Part shown: positions 57,616 to 64,000 of the stretch, one piece after another
How the letters are laid out: every line of letters begins with the position of its first letter
How positions within the stretch are numbered: the first letter of the stretch is position 1
Assembly: GCF_030272615.1 (NCBI RefSeq)
Contig: NC_081414.1
Coordinates: forward strand, 811,679,069-811,743,068
Length of the DNA: 64,000 nucleotides
Origin: Cryptomeria japonica
Taxonomy: Eukaryota; Streptophyta; Pinopsida; Cupressales; Cupressaceae
Direction of reading: 5' to 3'
The notes under the pieces: generated by a model
Database searches by the model: none
Told to the model about the DNA's origin: nothing
What the model saw: only the letters and a program-made list of their open reading frames with translations
Made by a program: the position numbers and the translations under genes

Positions 57616-60179
57616 TTCAGAAAGAGAAGGTGGTTTTCATAAGACAAGGAATCAAACTCTTCATAATTAGATGTGTGAGGAGAAGAAGTTTGAGAAGCGG
57701 CCACAAAATTATTTCTCATAGGTTCAAGTAAGACTGATTGATCTCTAGTTTCTTCCTTCTTTTTACCTTTAAGATCTCTAGGAGGAACCCTATACTCACC
57801 TACAAAGGTGGGATTAAAATCAAGAGATCCCCAATCGTCTTCTGCGAGAACCTTCTCAGGATCAAAAGCCTTTTCATGTGTAGACTCAAGTCGAGAAGGA
57901 TCTTCTTCAGGAGCTTCAGGCTCATCCAAAGAATTTTGACTATCAGAGGGTGATGATCCATCCATAGGTATCGAGTCATCACTAGAAGAGGAAGGCTTAG
58001 AAGAACTCCCTTTGGAAGTAGATGTTTGCAAACAAGCCTGAAGATTAGTATCGCCTATCAAGGTATATGTCTTATTGTTATAAATAAATTTAACTTGTCT
58101 ATGCAATGTAGAGGGGACAGCTTGCATACTGTGAATCCAAGGTCTCCCTAATAACAAGCTGTATGTTAGATTTCCCGACATAACATGGATAGGAGTGGGC
58201 AAAGTAATAGGTCCCACTGTGATGGGTAAGGTGATAATACCTAATGAAGACTTAGCCACATTATCAAAGCCTCGAATGGGACGAGAGTCAGGCTCAATAA
58301 GGGATGTATCCACATTCATCTTATGCAATAGATTAATGCTACACACATTAAGGCCAGAGCCATTATCTACCAGTGTTCGTCTTATAGCAGTGTCATTTAT
58401 GATAACCACAATCATCAAGGGATCATATTGATGTTGAATTTCACTAGTAGGCAACTCATCTTGGGTAAACACAATTTGAGCTTTAGGATTCATCACAGAG
58501 TTAACTAAAGATGCTATATTACTAGATGTATTCGGTGGAGGAACATTCAAATCTTTCAAGGCATCTTGTAACATTCCATGATGAGCAGAAGAAGTTTGAA
58601 TCAAATCCCAAAGGGATATCTTAGCAGGGGTAGTTTTAAGTTGTTCTATGAGATCATAGTCCTTACCAAGCATTTGTGAAATACGAGGAGCTTGAGGAAG
58701 AATAGGTTGGGAAGGAGGAAGTGAAGTTGGGATAACTGGAGGAGGATTAGGTTGCCTATTGTTTCTTGTGTTATAAGTATGGGCAACTACATGATAACTC
58801 TCTCTAGTTAGTTGCTTAGCATACTCATAAGGGCTCTTAGTAGAATAACATCCTTGCACAGTAATAATAGGTTTCTTAGGCATGCAAAAAGAATCATTAG
58901 CATAACCACCTTGAACCACTAAGATAGGCTTATTTAAAGGTTGATAATTTTGAGAAGGACAAGCACCTTGGACAGTGAAGAGAGGTTTGTTAGGTGTCTC
59001 ATTCACATGTATCAAATTGATTGAGGATGATTTAGAGGAATGAACAAAAGTGTTGGAAGAATTATTGATAGTCTTCTCTTGCACTAAAATCTCATCATGG
59101 ATTAAATCAATTTTAGGAGAGAGACAAGGGGTAGGCATTGATGTTCTAGTAGGAAGAGTAATACTAGGAAAGGTCATATCATCCTTTATCATCACAGGAT
59201 CTACATGGGGAATAAACTTTCTAGGAGAAGGATCAACACTACTCTCTAAAGTCTCACTTTTGAGAGGGAAATCTTTGAAAGAAATGTTAACCATCTTGCT
59301 TTGAACTAGGGTTTCCTTATGAGTAGAACCAAGTTGAGGAGAGGGAGATGCTTTATTTTTAGAGGGAGAATAATTGAGATTCAAGGAAGGGGAGAAACTA
59401 TCAAGGGAGTTTCCAATCTTGATTTCATCCCCTTTGGCTAGGGGTAGAGAATAATCTATACCTTCTTCTAATGGTTCATCCCAAATAGTGAGGTTGTTGA
59501 AAGGAATGTTTGAAGTATTGTCAATTTTGGGAGAGGAGATAACATTGTTTATTAATTCCTCGTCCTTAGGAGGGACAGCATCAATAGATGTGTTAAACTC
59601 ATCCTCTTTCCTCAAAATATGATCTTTAGGGGAGAGAGAATTAAGGAAATTGCTTATTATTTCATCTTCTTTCTCTAAGGGATGCTTATGGGTAAGACCA
59701 ACTTTAGGAGAAGGGTAAGCATTTATCATTAATTCATCATCTCTAGTGGGAATTTTGTTGGAAAAGGAAATGCCATCACTAGGAAATGTAGGGATAATGT
59801 CATCTTCTTGCACAAAAGGATCCTCATGAAGGGAGCATTTTTTAGGAGCCACAAAGTCATCAAGGGCATCATCTAACAAAGCATGATCATATCTATTAAA
59901 AGGTTTATCTTTTGATTCAAAAGGAGATATCTCTTCATAGAGGGGATCATTGAAAACAACCATGTTACTAGATTTAGTGGAAGAGTTGATAGGAATGTAC
60001 CCTTGAGAGGAATCATTCGACTTATCATTCTCATCACAACGAAATGGCATAGTAACAATGTTTATGAGTTTTTGGTAAAATGAAGGTTTGGTATATTTAG
60101 GTTTCAAAAACTCATCTAAAGCTTCATCTAACTCATAATCATCACAAATATGAACATCTTGCAAATAAAAATCTGACAT
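57528..60179 (-). CDS. 883-residue gag-like protein with retropepsin-like domain
   Basis: Starts at ATG 60177-60179, only about 75 bases from the LTR. The N-terminal part is acidic and has two related motifs, DEALDEFLKPK (about 17-27) and DDALDDFVAPKKC (about 103-115). A long low-complexity Ser/Pro/Asp region with recurring I/LP-KDE-like phrases follows. Near 410-470 are three similar units (KPLFTVQGACPSQ, KPILVVQGGYAND, KPIITVQGCYSTK). A retropepsin-like domain spans about 570-690: TLVDNGSGLNVC, then RPIRGFDN, and YSLLLGRPWIHSM. Here Asp-Asn-Gly replaces the usual Asp-Thr/Ser-Gly, as in many Tat/Athila-type elements. The last 30 residues, hydrophobic, lie past the probable frameshift and should not be read as a membrane segment. 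No zinc knuckle, RT or integrase. It is a retroelement protein, not a host gene. Confidence 0.8.
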   Translation of the reverse strand: MSDFYLQDVHICDDYELDEALDEFLKPKYTKPSFYQKLINIVTMPFRCDENDKSNDSSQGYIPINSSTKSSNMVVFNDPLYEEISPFESKDKPFNRYDHALLDDALDDFVAPKKCSLHEDPFVQEDDIIPTFPSDGISFSNKIPTRDDELMINAYPSPKVGLTHKHPLEKEDEIISNFLNSLSPKDHILRKEDEFNTSIDAVPPKDEELINNVISSPKIDNTSNIPFNNLTIWDEPLEEGIDYSLPLAKGDEIKIGNSLDSFSPSLNLNYSPSKNKASPSPQLGSTHKETLVQSKMVNISFKDFPLKSETLESSVDPSPRKFIPHVDPVMIKDDMTFPSITLPTRTSMPTPCLSPKIDLIHDEILVQEKTINNSSNTFVHSSKSSSINLIHVNETPNKPLFTVQGACPSQNYQPLNKPILVVQGGYANDSFCMPKKPIITVQGCYSTKSPYEYAKQLTRESYHVVAHTYNTRNNRQPNPPPVIPTSLPPSQPILPQAPRISQMLGKDYDLIEQLKTTPAKISLWDLIQTSSAHHGMLQDALKDLNVPPPNTSSNIASLVNSVMNPKAQIVFTQDELPTSEIQHQYDPLMIVVIINDTAIRRTLVDNGSGLNVCSINLLHKMNVDTSLIEPDSRPIRGFDNVAKSSLGIITLPITVGPITLPTPIHVMSGNLTYSLLLGRPWIHSMQAVPSTLHRQVKFIYNNKTYTLIGDTNLQACLQTSTSKGSSSKPSSSSDDSIPMDGSSPSDSQNSLDEPEAPEEDPSRLESTHEKAFDPEKVLAEDDWGSLDFNPTFVGEYRVPPRDLKGKKKEETRDQSVLLEPMRNNFVAASQTSSPHTSNYEEFDSLSYENHLLFLKWLIVMVVVFAFLLSMGIMEMVAALMNKG

Positions 60180-60231
60180 TTTGAAATTGCATAAAATTCA
60201 AACACACAATGCAAGAGAAAGCAATAATAAG

Positions 60232-60250
60232 TCTCACGTCGGGTTCACCA
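60232..60250 (-). promoter_or_regulatory. Primer binding site of the non-autonomous element
   Basis: On the minus strand TGGTGAACCCGACGTGAGA lies three bases from the LTR, starting with the TGG complementary to tRNA CCA. I could not match it to a particular tRNA. Confidence 0.6.
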
Positions 60251-60253
60251 AAA

Positions 60254-61911
60254 TGTGTGGGAGAAAAAGTGACACTAAGCAAACATGCCCTAATCTCACT
60301 TTCAACCACACACTTGTGGAATACAAAAGAGCCTAGAGGTATCACACAATTGGCTACTTCTTTTTGTGGAAGAGAGAGCCACGGGCTACCTATTAGGATT
60401 TCTATTCCTTTGTTGTAATTGAAAGATAAAATGATGCAAGTTCAATCCCTAACCCCAAAGTGCAAGTATGAACTAATAACGAGATTGCAGAATTGAACTT
60501 AAACAATGGAAAGCTGTTAAAAAAAGGACAAGACAAGAATGCAAATGCATACCCAGAGTTAAAATCTGACTAAAAATGTTTAGGACGGGGGCGCGGGTGC
60601 CACTGTCCTGATTCTGCCCCTGAAACTGCTCTGGAAACTGCTGTTTTGCACTCTGGAAAAGCTGTCAAAAATGCTGAAAATGTTGTCTGATAGAAGGACC
60701 AGGGCACCCAGCGCCCCTGTCCCAGGGACCAGGGCGTCCACACCCCTGTCCTGGTCTTTTACTCTGAGATTTGGTGTGAAGTTCGGTCTCCGTCTGCTTC
60801 TTCCGGATCTGTAACTTGCGGCGTCGTCCGAATTCTGAAACCTGCACTTATATCTGAAAAGGTGTGGTGGGCGGCTATATAGGGTTTTTCCTTAGTCAAA
60901 CCCCTGCTTCGGTGATTTCCACCTCCACGAATAGCCAAGTTGTATTGTAAAATGTATTGTGTGTGCAGACCTAGTGTGTGTGCAAGGTCCTTAAATGCAA
61001 GAAAGCAAACTAGAGCAACCTAGAAAGTAAACCCTAATTGTTTGTAAATGATAATGTAAATGCTCTAAATCAAGATGCAAAGTGATCTAAAGCATGAATA
61101 AAGGATATATTGAAGCTTATGCAAAGACATGAAAACAACATGAAATCATACCCAACACCCAAGGGAGAGGTACAAGCCAATCTTCAGTCGGTAATCTCCT
61201 ATTGTTCTTCAATGTCTTCCAAGCCCTAAATGGATGAATAAAATTGATAAATGCTTGATAGAAGGATGTTGAATTTTGTTGAAGTCTTCAAAGATCTGCT
61301 CTTTCGCTGCATATGAGGTTCCTGAAAACAAAAATTCGATCCTTTCAAATGAAGAAAGTGAGCTCTTATGTATGAAACCCTAGGTCTTAATTTCATCTTT
61401 TGGCCGACCTAGAGATTGAATCTCCTGCCAATTTCTTGGGGTTAAGCTTTATTTTATGATTGGATCGTGCTCCTTAAATTTCGGGAAAAATGTCCAGGAC
61501 CATGTGCACTCCAGGCGCCATGGTCCTCTCCGGGCGCCATGGTCCCGACAACTTTTCACCAAATTTTCAGGGCCGTCGGATATGATGATTTTAGAGAGAA
61601 TCCCGAAGTTACAGGTGATTTTGAGATGTTTTGACCCCCGAAATCAAGCCCCCAAGTTCAAAATAGGACCTAATTAGGGTTTTTGATTAAATGATGTATA
61701 GGAGGAATAAAATGAAAAGGGCACACTTTAATGAAAGGGCCCAACTTTATGATGTGGGAGATGATAAAATAGAACCTTAGACCTAATTAATTTGATTAAT
61801 TAAGTGCTAAAGGGGAAATGCAATGCAAAATGCAAAATGCACCAAGGCGAGTGCTAAACTAGGTGTGAAATTGTACCACCCTAGCAAGTGCGTACAATTT
61901 ACGATGCTACA
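60254..61911 (-). repeat. 5' LTR of the non-autonomous gypsy-like element
   Basis: 1658 bases, closely matching 53555-55194. It has a 19-base tandem duplication (61509-61527 and 61528-61546, CTCCRGGCGCCATGGTCC core) absent from the other LTR, and the same 28-base GACCAGGGC tandem pair (60697-60754). Confidence 0.9.
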
Positions 61912-61916
61912 GTAGG

Positions 61917-63540
61917 TATACAACATTTGATGCATCACAAGAGGTCTTACGTGGCAAGAAATGAGCCATTTTACTAAACCTATCCACCACTACAAAGGCA
62001 CTGTCAAATCCTCTCCTTTTCCTAGGCAGGCCCAACACAAAGTCCATACTTATGCTCTCCCATGGCCTAGAAGGAATGGGTAAGGGCTGATACAAACCTG
62101 CATTTGTATACTTCCCCTTGGTTTCTAACATATGACACATATCTCCACAAACTTCCTTACATCTACATGCAATTTAGGCCAAAAATAATGTCTCTTCTCA
62201 AGGTCTAGGGTCTTGTCAATGCCAAATTCACCTATCATAGCTCCACAATGCTTCTCCCTAATAATAGTCAACCTCACGAAACACTTAATGATACACAACT
62301 GCACTCCTTTAAACAAAAATCCATCTTGTATCAGGAATTCATAAAACTCAATATGGTATCTCTCACCAAAGGTTTCACATACCTTGTATATCTCTCCAAA
62401 GTCTTCATCAACATCATACATATTCTTAAAGGAATCAATACCAACACTCTTCATCTTGATTTGGTTGACAGTCAAGACCCTCCTACTCAAAGCATCTGCA
62501 ACTTTGTTCTTTACTCCCTTCTTGTGTTTGAGGGTGAATGTGAAGGCTTGCATGGTCTCTACCCACTTCACATGCTGGTGGTTTAAATTCTCTTGGCTAT
62601 TTATGAAACTAAGTGCTGATTATCATTATAAACTATAAACTCCTTAAGCAGTAAATAGTGCCCCCACTTCTTCAAAGACTGTACTAGAGTATATATCTCC
62701 AAGTCCAAAGATGAGTATCTTTTATTGGCATCATTTAGCTTTACACTGAAACAAGCAATAGGCCTTCCTTCCTGGCTGAGCAGTGCTCCAATAACCATGT
62801 GGCTTTCATCACATTCCACTTGAAATATCTTCTTGAAGTCTTGTAAGGAAAGGACTAGTTGTTCTACAACCTTCTTCTTCAATGTCTCAAATGAATCATC
62901 TGCCTCTTTGGTCCAACTGAACCTGCACTTTTGTCCTCCCTTTATGGTGTCAAGCATAGGTGCACAAACACGACTAAATCCTCTAATGAACTTCCTATAG
63001 AAAGTTTCTAAATCATGGAGGCTTCAGACATCATTCATAGTGCTAGGTGTAGGCCAAGATAGTATAGCACTCACCTTCTCTTGGTCCATTTTCAACTCAC
63101 CTTGTGAGATTACAAAACCCAAGTAGATGATCTCCTCCTGCATGAATAAACACTTATCCAAATTGATCATTATTTTCTCTTCATGTAACCTCCCGAGAAC
63201 CATATCTATGTGTTTGAGGTTCTCTTCCCTTGTGTGACTTAACATCAAGATATCATCTAGGTATACTATGACAAATTTTCCTATGAATTCCACCAAGACT
63301 TCATTCATTAACCTCATAAAGTTACTAGGGGCATTGGACAACCCAAATGGCATGACCTTCCACTCATATAACCCCTCATTGGTTTTAAAAGTTGTTTTCT
63401 ATTCATCCCCTCGCCTTGTTCTAATCTGATGGTATCCACTTTTTAAATCCATTTGTGTAAAATACTTACCACTCCCTAAGAAATCGAGTAAATCATCTAT
63501 TATATGGATTGGGAACCTATACCTTATGGTTATCTTGTTG
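61917..63540 (-). pseudogene. Ty3/gypsy RT, RNase H and integrase N-terminal part
   Basis: On the minus strand from 63540: [20 protein letters not shown], the RT box [14 protein letters not shown] (about 63460), [20 protein letters not shown] (63353) and the active site [14 protein letters not shown] (about 63270). RNase H follows with FQVECDESHMVIGALLSQEG (about 62830) and YSSLDLEIYTLVQSLKKW. A chromovirus-type connection has FTLKHKKGVKNKVADALSRR (about 62540). The integrase zinc module (HCGAMIGEFGIDKT...CVIC, about 62250-62125) has lost the second His. The core starts [19 protein letters not shown] (62050) and [14 protein letters not shown]. It is cut at 61916 by the nested element. Few frames are shifted; stops are scattered. 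The 5' part ends at 63540. Confidence 0.88.
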
Positions 63541-64000
63541 ATGGGTAAAAGTACAAAGCTGTGTCACACTTTTATAAAAGAAATGGTCAATGTTGATTCA
63601 AATTTTTAAAGTAAATCAATAGAAATTGAAATATAAGTTTTTAATTTTGAAATGATGTAAACTAATAAAATTTATATTCTTTGGTGTATATTGATAACTT
63701 GAAACTTTAGTGCATGGGTATATTTTTTACTATTTTTTTATAAATATATATTTTTCAATCAATTTGAAAATTTGCATGTGCTGAAATATAACTCTTTCCA
63801 ATTCCCACCAATTTTTTTCTTAGATATTTATCAAAATTAGAAAATAATTATATCATCTTGACATAGATTCCTTTCTCTACTGCATTATATTTTTTTTAAA
63901 TTATTTAAATAAATTTTAGTATTTTTCCTTGATAAGATAATCAACCTTATATTTTAGTGCTGGTAAACTACTTTCAATAAAAAAAATATATAAAATATAA
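63541..64000. other. AT-rich sequence interrupting the gypsy RT
   Basis: Gypsy RT coding stops within the K-I-T-I-R region at 63540 and very AT-rich sequence starts with TGATGGGTAAAAG. No coding frame or element type is recognised. It may be a further insertion or a deletion boundary; the right side lies outside the window. Confidence 0.5.

Larger units (their letters stand above)
53555..61911 (-). mobile_element. Non-autonomous gypsy-like LTR element coding a protease-bearing protein
   Basis: LTRs at 53555-55194 and 60254-61911 run TGTGTGG...GCTACA on the plus strand. The exact target duplication is GTAGG (53550-53554 and 61912-61916). The LTRs look about 96 percent alike in a sampled stretch. 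The internal part (about 5.06 kb) has a tight leader, an 883-codon ORF and an overlapping 176-codon ORF on the minus strand, then about 1.9 kb without coding. No RT, RNase H or integrase was found, so it must borrow enzymes. The protease wording (LVDNGSGLNVC) resembles Tat/Athila-type gypsy proteins. It split the integrase of the older gypsy element. Confidence 0.9.

Noticed and set aside
57528-57620. Apparent C-terminal membrane segment of the 883-residue protein
   Set aside because: The hydrophobic run starts where the overlapping frame takes over the expected sequence; it is best explained by a frameshift.
57528-60179. 883-codon ORF as a novel host gene
   Set aside because: It is bracketed by paired LTRs with a target duplication and starts next to a primer site, so it belongs to the element.

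Overview
This window looks like nuclear DNA from a large, transposon-rich plant genome, most likely a gymnosperm and possibly a Cupressaceae-type conifer. That placement is inferred from the density, age and style of the elements, not from a marker gene. I found only one conventional intact host-type gene in 64 kb: a single-exon F-box protein on the minus strand (32734-34017). I saw no rRNA, tRNA or CRISPR array.

Layout. 1-5867 and 13006-14293 hold minus-strand retroelement remains: a long decayed frame, a coiled-coil plus CCHC gag fragment, and one LTR. A solo LTR (3440-4865) and a structurally complete Copia element (5868-13005, target duplication AAAAC) are inserted into them. 14294-15228 is a hairpin-rich satellite. 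15229-16305 is a minisatellite that switches from purine to pyrimidine and back to purine. 17480-20438 is a minus-strand Copia gag with its LTR. 20439-26168 is a LINE with endonuclease, RT, zinc-binding and RNase H regions, an extra downstream ORF and an A-rich tail. The LINE tail lies inside the integrase of an old minus-strand Copia element (26169-32139), which also hosts a second, gag-only LTR element (26844-30173).

After the F-box gene, 34600-38538 holds a short-LTR Copia remnant inserted in a second LINE, which appears to carry the same extra ORF. From 38539 rightward is one deep nest. A plus-strand Copia (38539-41975) is interrupted by a minus-strand Copia (41976-44772), and that by a minus-strand Ty3/gypsy element (3' LTR 44773-46137, body continuing to 63540). 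The gypsy integrase gene is split by two complete LTR elements: a plus-strand Copia (47006-53503, duplication ACAAT) and a minus-strand non-autonomous gypsy-like element (53555-61911, duplication GTAGG). The latter encodes an 883-residue protein with a retropepsin-like domain and no RT or integrase. The integrase frame reads through once both insertions and one copy of each duplication are discounted, apart from one stop codon.

Shared design. Most Copia LTRs here share a poly-C/CTCTCAG box just before the LTR end, a G-G-T-T-T-T-T-C-C-C / G-G-G-T-T-T-C-C-A-C box, and an initiator-Met-tRNA-type primer site two bases beyond the LTR. Three families also carry an array of TTAAC(N)GGGT-like motifs and several polypurine-tract copies. 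They look like members of one lineage, perhaps Sirevirus-like. All coordinates and frames were read by eye; no alignment or database search was run.
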